A stretch of 64,000 nt of DNA. Source: Cupriavidus necator (lineage in GTDB: Bacteria > Pseudomonadota > Gammaproteobacteria > Burkholderiales > Burkholderiaceae). The translations under genes and the position numbers were made by a program. The stretch is from the NCBI GenBank assembly GCA_022041995.1, contig CP074386.1:452131-516130 (forward strand). The letters are read 5' to 3'. The notes below the pieces were generated by a model that did no database searches, was not told the origin of the DNA, and saw nothing but the letters and a program-made list of their open reading frames with translations. Positions 40,317 through 49,622 of this stretch are shown here, piece by piece. The stretch's first letter is position 1. The number at the start of each line of letters is the position of its first letter.

Positions 40317-40916
40317 TACTGTGACGTTGAAGCGCAGAATACACGAATACGCGTAAACAAGCTTGTATTGAGGCTACTTTTTGGCCCCCACATGAAGAAA
40401 ACTCCGCAAATACTGGGGCATCGGTGTGCATTTACATTCTCAGCACCAGTCAGTCAGCCCTTTCACACTTCTTGGCCAGCCGCCCTCGACTAGCCACCTA
40501 TAAAGACGCCCAAACCTAGCTCGCACAAAAACCACCCCTGGGTCGGTTTTTGTGCAGCCCGATCTGGTTGGGAATTTTTCCTTATTTTTCAAACGCTTAG
40601 CGGCCAACTCTCACAAATGCCGAATTTTTGGATACCTGGGTTGGTTTGTGTTTTTTGAAAGACAAAACCCGCAAACGAACAAACAACCGCGAAAAAAACG
40701 TTATTAATCAAGGCTACACCCTGTGGATAGGTACGGTTTTTGGGCAGAGTGGGATGATTTTTGTGCCACCCAGGCTGGAAATTGGTCGGTCGCAGACGAA
40801 ACTTGTGGGTACAGGGGCGGTTTTTGGGCAAACCTACCGAGTAGAACGGGGCGGTTTTTGTGTTGACATGCCAATCTGCGCTGATAGAGTGCCGAGGATT
40901 GGAGTCACAAGAACGC
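40317..40916. other. Putative replication origin with iterons
   Basis: The 600 bp between parA and rep contain repeated units of the type cGGGgCGGTTTTTGtG: 40537-40554, 40635-40650, 40731-40744, 40751-40765, 40813-40828 and 40846-40862, with an inverted copy at 40523-40540 that makes a dyad with the first. A DnaA-box-like tgtggatag (40722-40730, one mismatch from consensus) and A/T-rich tracts (40568-40590, 40690-40710) lie among them. This is the normal build of an iteron-controlled plasmid origin. Confidence 0.75.
40863..40890 (+). promoter_or_regulatory. Probable rep promoter
   Basis: TTGACA (40863-40868) and TAGAGT (40885-40890) are separated by 16 bp and lie 27 bp before the rep ATG. 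The -35 abuts the last iteron, so Rep binding would repress its own gene. Confidence 0.6.
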
Positions 40917-42320
40917 ATGGAAAACCAAGCTCTCACCGTCACGCCGCATCAGCTCGCCTTGGACATCTTTGAAGACATGTCCGGACAAGGTCGGCCGATT
41001 CACCAGTCGACGCGAGAAATTGGCTTCATCCGAAACAATATCTTCACGAGGGTGGGCGGCTTGGGTATTGCCGCACGTCGCATTCTGGACGCCGCGTACT
41101 TTATCGTTGCAACCAAAGCACCCGAGGAGTTGCTCGACGATAAGGTCTACACGTTTACCGCGGAGGTAAACTACTTCAAGTGGCTTATGCGTTACGAAGG
41201 AAGTCGTAACCATGCCCACCTTGTTTCGCAGATGCGGTCGGCCGCAAATGCTCGCGTTGACATCATGACCGCGCCGTCTATCGAGGAGATAACGGAAAAG
41301 GATTCGTGGGGCACGATTGGTCTACTTGGCGACTGCTACATTGAGCGCAATGTCGTCTTTATCCTCTTGTCTGGTCGGGTTATCAAATATGTCATCAACC
41401 CGTACAAGGCACATTGGCTGAGCTTGCGAGCCTCTACGTCGTTCTCGTTATCACTTGCGCGAGCCATCTACGACCGCCTTATTCCATGCGAGGGGCCCGG
41501 CATAACTGAGTGGTTTGCATACAGCGAGCTTCTCGAATGGCCGGGTAAGGTTGGCGAGTCGCGCAAAGAGGTCAAGGAGTTCAAGAAACACTTCCTGGTT
41601 CCAGCTATCCAGCAACTCAATCAGGTTTCAGATTTTGACGTGAGCTGGGAGCCCAACGCAGAACGTGTCCCACCCGAGAAGTTGAAAATCCGGTTTCGAT
41701 TCACTAAAAAGCAAGGGGCAGATGCGGCGAGGGCAGGCATTGACGATTCGATGTATCTCACTCTCCACAACGAGTTTGCATTTGATGCGCCCGAGTTTGA
41801 CCGGATTGCTAAGAATCGCGCGGATTGGACCGACGAGGTCATCGAACGCGCTATCGAATATACCCGTGCCAAGGTGAATGAAGGAAAGGTCACCAGCAGT
41901 CCAAAGGGATACTTATTAAGAGCCATCGAAGGCAAGTTCCGGCTTGGCGACGCTGACCGTCGCATGGCAGAGGTCAAGGCGAAGCAGCTCGAGGATTCCA
42001 GGAATGAAAGGCGTGGGCGGGAAGATGCGCGTGCTAAGGTGGAAGCCAGTCTCCAAGCTCAGAACGACCTAGCTATGGCCAAACTGAGCGACGAAATCAA
42101 CATTGGGAAGCAGCTTTTCGAGGCTGCCGATGACAACGTGAGGAAAGACCTAGTCCAATCCTTCGTGTCTCAATTGTTGCCACAGCGGCTTATTGACAGG
42201 CAAGGGGTCGCCCGTGAGAGGTTGACTCCCGCAACCATCCTTACTGTCAATCGTGTAGTCGCAGAAGCCTTCTGTACTCACGTCTATGCGCGGTCGAAAA
42301 AAGCCCGCGCAAAAGACTAG
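40917..42320 (+). CDS. rep: Plasmid replication initiator (Rep_3/RepB-like)
   Basis: A 467-residue initiator starting at MENQALTV (40917). The frame is open to 40860, but that part overlaps the promoter and last iteron. The protein has two winged-helix regions typical of Rep_3 initiators (RILDAAYFIVATKAPEELL; SLSLARAIYDRLIPCEGPG; SRKEVKEFKKHFLVPAIQQL), then a charged, coiled-coil-like C-terminal segment (RRMAEVKAKQLEDSRNERRG). It would bind the adjacent iterons to open the origin. The gene is intact, as expected for a maintained replicon. The exact family within the Rep superfamily is a judgement from pattern. Confidence 0.8.
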   Translation: MENQALTVTPHQLALDIFEDMSGQGRPIHQSTREIGFIRNNIFTRVGGLGIAARRILDAAYFIVATKAPEELLDDKVYTFTAEVNYFKWLMRYEGSRNHAHLVSQMRSAANARVDIMTAPSIEEITEKDSWGTIGLLGDCYIERNVVFILLSGRVIKYVINPYKAHWLSLRASTSFSLSLARAIYDRLIPCEGPGITEWFAYSELLEWPGKVGESRKEVKEFKKHFLVPAIQQLNQVSDFDVSWEPNAERVPPEKLKIRFRFTKKQGADAARAGIDDSMYLTLHNEFAFDAPEFDRIAKNRADWTDEVIERAIEYTRAKVNEGKVTSSPKGYLLRAIEGKFRLGDADRRMAEVKAKQLEDSRNERRGREDARAKVEASLQAQNDLAMAKLSDEINIGKQLFEAADDNVRKDLVQSFVSQLLPQRLIDRQGVARERLTPATILTVNRVVAEAFCTHVYARSKKARAKD

Positions 42321-42326
42321 GCGCCT

Positions 42327-42951
42327 TTATACCTCCTCCCGCGGGCAGCGAAATACGAATCCCGGCTCCATCGCGGGCATGTTGTGACTGCGGCTTTTTC
42401 CTATCACGCCGCGCAGACGTTCAATAGCTGCGCGCGCCGTCGCTGACGGCAACCCCCTACCTTGAGCCTGCAGGGCAGGGCCAAAGGCCAGCCCGGACGC
42501 GACTCGGTCCATCTCGACAAGCCAGACGCGCGCCTGGCCATGCGCCAAAGAGCTTCGGCAGTAACACGATGGAGGCTGAATCGACTTCATAGGTCGATCC
42601 GTCAGGTGCGGAAACCCATCTACCCCGGTACCTCTCTACGAGTTCGGCAATCTGCTGCCGCTCTTGCGCGGCCCGAGCCTCGGCTGTCCGGTCTTCGTCT
42701 TCACGAAGCTTCCGCGTCCGGACTACGTGCCCGAAGTCAATCGGCTTTTCGAGGAGCGACTTGAGGTACGCGAACAGTTCTCGCCCCCGGAGCGGCCTGA
42801 GCGCATTGCCAGCCGTCGAGACGACGTCCGACAATCGGTGGCCCGCCGTTCGCGCGAGCCTCATCAGTAGGAACAGCGCGGACATCTTTAGCGCTTGATC
42901 GCGCACCAGGGGCGCCAGGTCCATAGGCACCGCCCGACCGCCAATCAGCAA
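42327..42951 (-). pseudogene. Plasmid-associated hypothetical protein, truncated and frameshifted
   Basis: Convergent with rep. The first frame (from about 42951) reads ALFLLMRLARTAGHRLSDVV and later DRTAEARAAQERQQIAELVE; after a shift near 42550 the second frame continues AHGQARVWLVEMDRVASGLAF to SRSHNMPAMEPGFVF. Together they make about 210 residues with a helical, charged middle. I do not recognise the family. The N-terminus is cut by an IS1595-type end at about 43006, so the true start is lost. Confidence 0.5.
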
Positions 42952-42981
42952 AAAGGATCCCGGCCCCGGATGTTTCTTCCG

Positions 42982-43006
42982 TGCTTATCCGGTTAGCTCC
43001 CAAACC
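42982..43006 (-). repeat. 25-bp scar of an IS1595-family end
   Basis: The sequence is the exact reverse complement of the IS1595-type end at 15325-15349 and touches the IS6-family inverted repeat at 43007. It is all that remains of an IS1595 copy, probably removed by an IS6-mediated adjacent deletion. Confidence 0.65.
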
Positions 43007-43848
43007 GGCTCTGGTGCAAATAGGCGGTCTGTACGAGATTGTTGTTATATAGAGGATACCTCATCAAGCAGACAGGACGGCCTCCCAGACTGCGGGCGCA
43101 GTGGTATCTTTGAGGCCGAGCTTCGCGAGGCCGAATTGGCCCTTGCGAATGCGATGTACCAACTCAATACCAGAGAGAGTGATCGCTGCGTTCCTGAAAC
43201 GTTTGAAGCCGAGCATGACTTTCGTCCGGGACTTGATGTTGCGGTGGTCCTGCTCGACCAGATTATTGAGATATTTCGAGGATCGGACCTTCGTGTCCTC
43301 AGGCAGCAAGCCATCGGCCTTCATCTCGCGCACGGCGCGGTGCGAGGCCGCATAGCCGTCAAGCGTGATGATCTTCGGTGGCTGGCCCTGATGTTTGATC
43401 GCCTTCCTGAAAAAGGCTTTTGCCGCCTCCACGTCGCGCTTTGCACGGAGCATGAAGTCAACCGTCTGGCCCACCCGATCCACCGCCCGATAAAGATAGA
43501 CCCACTTTCCGCGCAGCTTGACATAAGTCTCGTCAACACGCCAGGACTGGCCGGTGGGGCTGCCGAAGCGATTCCACCGTTTGACGAACTCCGGCGCAAA
43601 GCGCCGCACCCAGCGCAGGATCGTCGTGTGGGCCAGCGCCAGACCCCGTTCCGCCATCATTTCGACTAGATCGCGCAAGCTAAGCTTGTAGCGCAGGTAC
43701 CAGCGAACACACAGAATGATCACATCACGGTCAAAGTGACGGCCTGCAAACAGTTCGTCCAGGCTCTTCAGCTTGCTCATCGTCGGTTCTCAATTCGTTC
43801 AGCCCGACACCTTAACCGATTCGCCCCCGCGCTATTTGCACCAGAGCC
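43007..43848 (-). mobile_element. IS6-family element, copy 1
   Basis: 842 bp between inverted repeats GGCTCTGGTGCAAATAG (43007) and its reverse complement ending at 43848. An inverted twin lies at 52312-53153. The 8-bp flanks (cccaaacc and ctatgccg) differ, so no target duplication remains. Confidence 0.9.
43064..43780 (-). CDS. IS6-family transposase, copy 1
   Basis: A 238-residue DDE transposase with a short N-terminal HTH (SLRDLVEMMAERGLALAHTT) and the catalytic core: Asp in WRVDETYVKLRGKW, Asp in IITLDGYAASH and Glu in NNLVEQDHRNIKSR. IS6 elements move by replicative cointegrate formation and drive deletions and inversions between copies. The protein is identical to copy 2. Confidence 0.92.
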   Translation of the reverse strand: MSKLKSLDELFAGRHFDRDVIILCVRWYLRYKLSLRDLVEMMAERGLALAHTTILRWVRRFAPEFVKRWNRFGSPTGQSWRVDETYVKLRGKWVYLYRAVDRVGQTVDFMLRAKRDVEAAKAFFRKAIKHQGQPPKIITLDGYAASHRAVREMKADGLLPEDTKVRSSKYLNNLVEQDHRNIKSRTKVMLGFKRFRNAAITLSGIELVHRIRKGQFGLAKLGLKDTTAPAVWEAVLSA

Positions 43849-43883
43849 CTATGCCGCGTGTACACGATTCCCCGAATTACTCC

Positions 43884-44390
43884 ATGCTATATCTTCACTG
43901 TACGCAGAAGCTGCTCAATCGTCTGAAACCCGAAGTGGTCGACGTCGGAAGCAGCACCACGAAGCTTGGCAGTTGGTACGCAACTGTTTTGCAATGGAGG
44001 CCGCAGATTGCGATGCTTGTGAATGAGCGAACGCTATTGCCGGTTCTGATGCCTTTGGCACCAGCGGCCACCCTTGCGGCCAGGTTTCCTGAGACTCTGG
44101 CAGAGATATTGACTGCCCTCGCGGTTCCGCATTCATTCATCGAATCGGAAGTGTCCCAAATGCAGATCGTCAAGTACGCCAAGACGCAGAACCGCAGCGT
44201 TGTCGGCATCATGACGCAGTTCGCATATCTCGCATATCTCGCATATCTCGCCGAAGGGTATCGTGGCTACGACAAGATAACCGAGCTCATTGCACGGTCG
44301 CTAAAACTGGCGCACACACCATGTAGCCCGCTTTACAAGGGGCCGGTGTTCCCGGACAAAGCATTGCAGGAGCTGACGAGCGATGGGTGA
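43884..44390 (+). CDS. DUF6933-like hypothetical protein
   Basis: A 168-residue protein beginning MLYLHCTQKLLNRLK at 43884; the upstream part of the frame reads through the IS6 end. The N-terminal motif and the following GSWYATVLQWRPQIAMLVNE and RTLLPVLMPLAP are like the DUF6933 family, whose function is unknown. Near residue 115 a 9-bp unit (cgcatatct) is present three times in tandem, encoding AYLAYLAYL, probably a recent slippage expansion. No membrane segment or signal peptide is seen. Confidence 0.6.
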   Translation: MLYLHCTQKLLNRLKPEVVDVGSSTTKLGSWYATVLQWRPQIAMLVNERTLLPVLMPLAPAATLAARFPETLAEILTALAVPHSFIESEVSQMQIVKYAKTQNRSVVGIMTQFAYLAYLAYLAEGYRGYDKITELIARSLKLAHTPCSPLYKGPVFPDKALQELTSDG

Positions 44391-44725
44391 GCGGTCGCTT
44401 GATCGCGAGCTACCGCGGCGCATTCCGGTTCAAGCGGACTGCCCTTGGCTTGGCCGACCGCTGCCCGATGCGGTCGGCGGCAGACGACCCGTTTCGGTCG
44501 CACATACAAGATTCAAGAATGCCTGCTCCCAGGGTGAAAGCGGACCGTGACTACAAAGAGACAAGGATCCACGGGTTCTCGACTGCCTTCAGTCCGGTAC
44601 GAGGCGCAGAAATGACCCATCCCCATATCTTCATCGTTAATGTGCGCTGCAGGCTTTCGAAATTCGCGTCAGCGAAAACGGCTCATACTGAAAGCCCACT
44701 CGCTAGAGTACCCCAATATAGACTA
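44391..44725. other. Intergenic region, no gene seen
   Basis: Open frames here have no recognisable domains and no good ribosome-binding sites. Confidence 0.4.
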
Positions 44726-44950
44726 TCAGCAAGGGTCGACACGAAAATGGTCTGGTATATCTCGGTTCTGCAAGTGGCGTTCACGAGCGACATGGACGGG
44801 TCTGTAGCCTGCCTTGCAGGCAGCTTCCTTTGCTTCTTTCTGAGTCTTATAGGTTGCAATCTCCTTGCCGCCGACTACTACCACATGATGCGTGGTAGTT
44901 GCATTCGTGTCGGAACTTAGCGGTCTATGTTCGATATATGCTGCAGCCAT
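44726..44950 (-). CDS. Small DUF2188-like protein
   Basis: A 74-residue protein from the ATG at 44950: MAAAYIEHRPLSSD, then HHVVVVGGKEIATYKTQKEA, AACKAGYRPVHVARERHLQ and NRDIPDHFRVDPC. The central beta-turn-helix pattern fits small DUF2188-type proteins, whose function is unknown. Four bases upstream of the ATG lies a ten-G run (44955-44964, minus strand) that would be the only Shine-Dalgarno-like sequence, so translation could depend on tract length. Confidence 0.5.
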   Translation of the reverse strand: MAAAYIEHRPLSSDTNATTTHHVVVVGGKEIATYKTQKEAKEAACKAGYRPVHVARERHLQNRDIPDHFRVDPC

Positions 44951-44954
44951 AATT

Positions 44955-44964
44955 CCCCCCCCCC
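44955..44964 (-). repeat. Ten-base G tract at the ribosome-binding position
   Basis: Ten G residues on the coding strand end 4 bases before the start codon of the DUF2188-like gene. Such tracts can vary in length and tune expression. Confidence 0.5.
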
Positions 44965-45333
44965 AATATGCCACCAAGATTAGTAGGTCAATGAATACTA
45001 GGAAAGATTGAAAAGGTTGTCAATCGCATTTCAGTGTTCGATTTCGCCATTCGATGCGCGAGCGCCTTTGTAGTGGCGATCCGTTGCCGCGATCGCCATT
45101 CCGGGCGACCGTTGATGACTCACTACTCCGGCTGCAACCGGCATTCCGTTTACACCGCGTGCCAATTTCGTCAATGTCTCATTAGGTTCGAGCTACAGCC
45201 ATTCGAACGAGAGTGGTGACTGTCTCTTCGTGGCCGTCTGCTGCCCCACATGCCTGACGCGTGCCGACACACACCAAGAAGCCAGACCTCAAGGCCGGCA
45301 TGCTCCCGCCTGGGCGTTAGCTGAATGTCTTCG

Positions 45334-45525
45334 TCAGAGAATCCGGAGATACCGGATTTTCCCGATCTGCGACGAACGCTTCAGGATCAGGTCGGCTATG
45401 TATTCCGGCAGGAGCGCGCGCGGCACGTTAGCCGGTATATCTCCCACGAGCTGCGATGGGACGTGGACGATAAATTCGTCCGGCGCATTCTTCAGGCTGT
45501 GCTCGTAGCTGACACGATAATCCAT
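45334..45525 (-). CDS. Small hypothetical protein downstream of recD2-like gene
   Basis: A 63-residue product: MDYRVSYEHSLKNAPDEFIV then HVPSQLVGDIPANVPRALLP and EYIADLILKRSSQIGK. Third-position GC is high and a ggacgggaaag ribosome-binding region precedes the ATG at 45525, favouring this strand over an overlapping + strand frame (45325-45549). It follows the recD2-like gene in the same direction with a 53-bp gap and may be cotranscribed. Family not recognised. Confidence 0.45.
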   Translation of the reverse strand: MDYRVSYEHSLKNAPDEFIVHVPSQLVGDIPANVPRALLPEYIADLILKRSSQIGKIRYLRIL

Positions 45526-45577
45526 GACTTTCCCGTCCCTGGAGGATGATCCTTCTGCGCCGGATTTTATCAGTGCG

Positions 45578-47775
45578 CTACTCCGGGACGCCGCGTAACC
45601 ATTCCCCGAGCTTCGAGCAGCGACGTTCCGTTTGCCTGCCTTTGACGGCCATCGCCAGTGCACGCTTTTGCCCGACGAGGACAACGAGGCGCTTGCCGCG
45701 GGTGATGCCGGTGTAGATCAGGTTCCGCTTGAGCATCATGTAGTGCTGCGTCGAGACCGGTATCACCACAACCGGATATTCCGATCCCTGGGATTTGTGA
45801 ATCGTCGTCGCGTAACACAGCACCAGTTCGTCGAGTTCGCCGAATGCGTAGGTGACGATGTGCTCATCAAAGGTCGCGGTGAGCTCCTGCTCTTCAGCGT
45901 CGATGTGGGTCACAAATCCGATGTCGCCGTTATAGACGTCCTTGTCGTAGTTGTTTTCGATCTGCATGACCTTGTCGGCTACGCTAAAGCGATAGCCAAA
46001 CTTCTCGATGCTGTGGTCGCCCGGCGGGTTCAGCGCCTCCTGCAACAATTGATTGATGCCGCGAGCCCCGGTGAGGCTGCGGTTCATCGGGCACAGCACC
46101 TGAATGTCGCGCACCGGGTCGAGCTGGAATTTTCGCGGTAGCCGGGTCTTGACCAGGTCGACGACCGTTTCGGCAATCGCCTCCGGTTCCTCGGCCGGCA
46201 CGAAATAGAAGTCCGACTCTTCGCCTTTTCCCGGCAGCGACGGAAATAGCCCCTGATTGATCTGGTGGGCACTTCGGACAATGCGCGAGGTAGCCGCCTG
46301 ACGAAATACCTCGGTCAGGCGCACGACCGGCATCGCGCCCGACTCGATCAGATCATCGAGAACCTGTCCCGGGCCGACCGAGGGCAGTTGATCCACGTCC
46401 CCGACGAAGATTACTGCCGTCTCGCTTGCCACCGCTTTGAGCAGCTGGTTCGCCAGCGGCACGTCGACCATTGAGCACTCATCGAGCACCAACAGGTCGC
46501 ATTCAAGCGGCGAGTCCTCATTGCGCTTGAATTGGCCATTGGCGGGATTGACTTCGAGCAGCCGGTGGATCGTCTTCGCCTCAAGTCCGGTCGATTCCGA
46601 CAAGCGCTTGGCCGCGCGGCCGGTTGGCGCACACAGGAGCGCCTTGACCCGCTTGGCCCGCAGGATCGTCAGGATCGAATTGACCAGCGTGGTCTTGCCC
46701 ACGCCGGGGCCTCCGGTGATGACCAGCAGCTTTGACGAGAGCGCCAGATGGATCGCCTGCTTCTGGCTTTCCGCGAGCTCGATCGTGAGTTTCTGCTCGA
46801 CCCACGGGATCGCCCGCGCGGCGTCAATCGAACCCCACGACGGCGCGCCCGTTCGAAGGCGACAAATCTGCGAGACAATCGAGCGTTCCGCGTTATAAAG
46901 CGGCGCGAGAAAAACACTGGGCACATCATCAAGCGTGTCGGCGACGACCACGCCCTCGGACAGTTCCTCGTCGATTGCCACCTCAATGATGGCTTCGGGA
47001 ATGTCGAGCAGTTTGACTGCGAGCGACACCAGATGCGTCCGGGCAGACCGCAATGCCCTTCTCCGGCGGCCTCTGACAGCGCGTACGATACGCCGGCTCG
47101 CGCCCGAATCGGCGCGTCGCGCGCGATACCAATTTTCTGGGCAATGGTATCGGCCGTCAGGAAGCCGATGCCACGGATGTCCTGTGCCAACCGGTAAGGA
47201 TTTTCGCTGACGACGGCAATCGCGTCCTGACCGTAGGTCTTGAAGATGCGCACCGCCCGCGACGTGGAGACCCCGTTGCCATGCAGGAAGACCATGATTT
47301 CGCGGATGATCTTCTGGTCGGCCCAGCCGGAGGTAATCTTTTTCGCGCGAACCTCGCCAATGCCGTCAACTTCGCGCAGACGTGCCGGCGTTTGTTCAAT
47401 CACGTCGAACACGGCGGCGCCGAACGCCTTGACCAGCCGGCTGGCGTACACCGGACCGATACCCTTGACCATCCCGGAGCCGAGGTAGCGCTCGATGCCG
47501 GTCAGCGTGTTCGGCGGCGAAATCTTGACGAAAACCGCCTTGAACTGCCGACCGTGCTCGCGATCGGTCACCCACGTGCCCGACGCTGACGCGTACTCTC
47601 CTGGCGACACAGTGGGGGCATGTCCGATCAGAGTGATGAGGTCACGCTCGCCCTTGACCTTCAGGCGCAGGACGCAAAATCCGTTATCGGCGTTGTGGAA
47701 CGTGACGCGCTCAACCAGTCCCGCGAGGCGATCAGGCTCGGGCTTGGGAGTGACGTTGGGTGGGCTTGCTGACAT
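45578..47775 (-). pseudogene. recD2: RecD2-like ATP-dependent DNA helicase, one frameshift
   Basis: The gene starts at MSASPPNV (47775). The N-terminal OB-like and helix-hairpin-helix regions (SGMVKGIGPVYASRLVKAFG, EVDGIGEVRAKKITSG) are typical of RecD2. After a shift near 47039-47043 (probably one missing C), the motor follows: Walker A VITGGPGVGKTTLVNS, Walker B LLVLDECSMVD, motif III VFVGDVDQLPSVGPG, and motif VI YTGITRGKRLVVLVGQ. RecD2 is a 5'-3' SF1B helicase not dependent on RecBC. Without the shift it would be about 730 residues, the expected size. All motor motifs are present, so either the loss is recent or the base call is wrong. Confidence 0.8.
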
Positions 47776-48608
47776 GAACGAGGCGCGGCTTGTTGTATTG
47801 CTACTGAAACGCTGACAGGACGGCATCCTATCGCGTAACTGTCGCTTCATGGCCGGCTACGTCAGTTCCAGCGCCTTCAATGTCATCGACTTTGCTCGTC
47901 TCATCCAACTCCATCCGTGCCACATAACGCTGATATTCAGTGCCAAATAGCGCTCAAAGTCACAGGCGGCTGTCACGCCGCGATTGCCGAATCCTTCGCC
48001 GCATCCGTCTCCCCCGAGTCCGATGAGCAAACAACGCATGATGGTGGACCTGCTGCCCGAGTTCGACGCTGCCCCTATCTGGACAGCGAGGCAGCGCCGC
48101 GCCAAGGCGTGGCGGCGGCGCAACGATTGACGTCCGCCGAGCGCTTGTGGCGGCACTTTCTCGGCCGGATTTTACAGAATTCCCTCCCAACGCGTTGACA
48201 CCCATCAGCGGGCCGATGTCAAGTGAGAAAAGTACACCCAACGACTTGCGCTGGCAGTCGATTTCCTTTCCTGCAAGCCGATTTTGCTGTTTGCTGAGCG
48301 CTCCCGTTTCTTCAATTCCTGGCTGCGACGGATCGCGCCAGACACCCATCGGGATCAAGCGATCGGCTTACAACGGTTGCCTGTCGCCCTGGTGGTTTCA
48401 CCACCCCAGAAGAACGTTGGTGCCGCAACGTGTCCATGGGTTTCGCACAGAGCTGGGGTTGCCGAACTACCGGCACCAATCCACGGCTGGCTCACGTTGC
48501 AGGCGATCCGCTTTACAGCACATCGGAGACGGCGGCACGGCATCCTATTCAGAGGACATGGTTAGTGGCCAGTCAACGCTCGAGGCTTGCTGGTCGCCGT
48601 CGTAACTT
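47776..48608. other. Intergenic region between recD2 and IS110
   Basis: No recognisable gene. A 35-codon frame at 48024-48131 (MSKQRMMVDLLPEFDAAPIW...) could be a fragment or small peptide but has no clear ribosome-binding site. Confidence 0.35.
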
Positions 48609-49622
48609 TTACGAGAAGCAGCGTGCTACATCGAACGGTTTTCGCTCCTTCAGCATATGGAAACACGCACGGGCTAGCTTGTGCGCCAGAGCTTTGCGCG
48701 CCAAGATCGGGTTACTCTTGGCTTTCTTTCGCTCATAGAAGCGCTTGGCTTCTGCACAATGGCGCAGCGCAAAGTTGGCTGCTTCAATGAACGCCCAGGA
48801 GAGGTACGGGTTTCCGTTCTTGGTGTTGCCTTCGCCCTTTTTCTTGCCGTTGCTCGTGTGCTGGCTGTCCACACAACGAGCGTACGATGCAAAGTTGCCG
48901 ACGCTGGCGAAACGCTCGATGGTTCCGGTTTCCAGTAGGATGACGGTTGCAAGAATTTGGCCGATACCGGGCACCGTAGTCAGCAATGCATAGTCGTGGT
49001 TCGGTGCAACCTTCTCTTGAAGACGCCTTTCCAGAATATGGATCTGAGCGGAGAGAGTCGTGATGACCGCGACGTTCGCTCGAACAGCGAGCGCTACGTC
49101 GTCCGGCAGGGGCATTTGATCGACAGCCGCCTCGTCCAGTCGCTTGACCTGATTGCTCGTGATTCGCGTGCCGGACTGACGCGCTGTAATGCTCTCGACA
49201 GCGAGAATGTGGTTGGTGCGGCTGCGTACCAGTTGCATGCGTTTCCTGGCCAGATCTCGCACGGCACGGTGCTTCGCTGGCAGGATGGTGCCCGTAGGAA
49301 GGATGCCTAGCCGCAGCAGGTGCGCAAGGTAGCGCGCATCGGTCTCATCGCCGCTGTGCTTGAGCCCATCATATTTCTTGATTGCGGTGGTGTTAGCCAG
49401 GTGCACTTGGAAGCTCGCCTCCTGCAGGCCGTCAACAAGCCAGTACCAGTTGTAAGTCGATTCGACTACGACGCCAGCCAGTTCGAGTTGCCACGGAGCA
49501 AGGAACGCCAGAATCGTCTTCAAGTCGTTGGGTAGCCGCTTCTCTGCGACCCCGCGGTCCGTTTCGTCAATCACGCTTACTACGCTGTTGTTCGAGTGCA
49601 GGTCTATGCCGCTATATTTCAT
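48609..49622 (-). CDS. IS110-family transposase (second type)
   Basis: A 337-residue DEDD transposase starting at MKYSGIDLHSNNSVVSVI (49622). The RuvC-like domain has GIDLHSN (Asp), GVVVESTYNWYWLV (Glu) and SGDETDARYLAHLL (Asp residues); the C-terminal Tnp_2 domain has TTVPGIGQILATVILLETG and FASYARCVDSQHTSNG with the catalytic Ser region. It differs clearly from the IS110-type protein at 26.7 kb. The 110-120 bp upstream of its start is non-coding and GC-rich, where IS110-group elements encode their bridge RNA. Exact element ends are not visible. Confidence 0.85.
   Translation of the reverse strand: MKYSGIDLHSNNSVVSVIDETDRGVAEKRLPNDLKTILAFLAPWQLELAGVVVESTYNWYWLVDGLQEASFQVHLANTTAIKKYDGLKHSGDETDARYLAHLLRLGILPTGTILPAKHRAVRDLARKRMQLVRSRTNHILAVESITARQSGTRITSNQVKRLDEAAVDQMPLPDDVALAVRANVAVITTLSAQIHILERRLQEKVAPNHDYALLTTVPGIGQILATVILLETGTIERFASVGNFASYARCVDSQHTSNGKKKGEGNTKNGNPYLSWAFIEAANFALRHCAEAKRFYERKKAKSNPILARKALAHKLARACFHMLKERKPFDVARCFS

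Noticed and set aside
45325..45549. A + strand 74-codon frame overlapping the small gene downstream of recD2
   Set aside because: The minus strand has better codon use, a ribosome-binding site and operon position; both cannot be confidently real.
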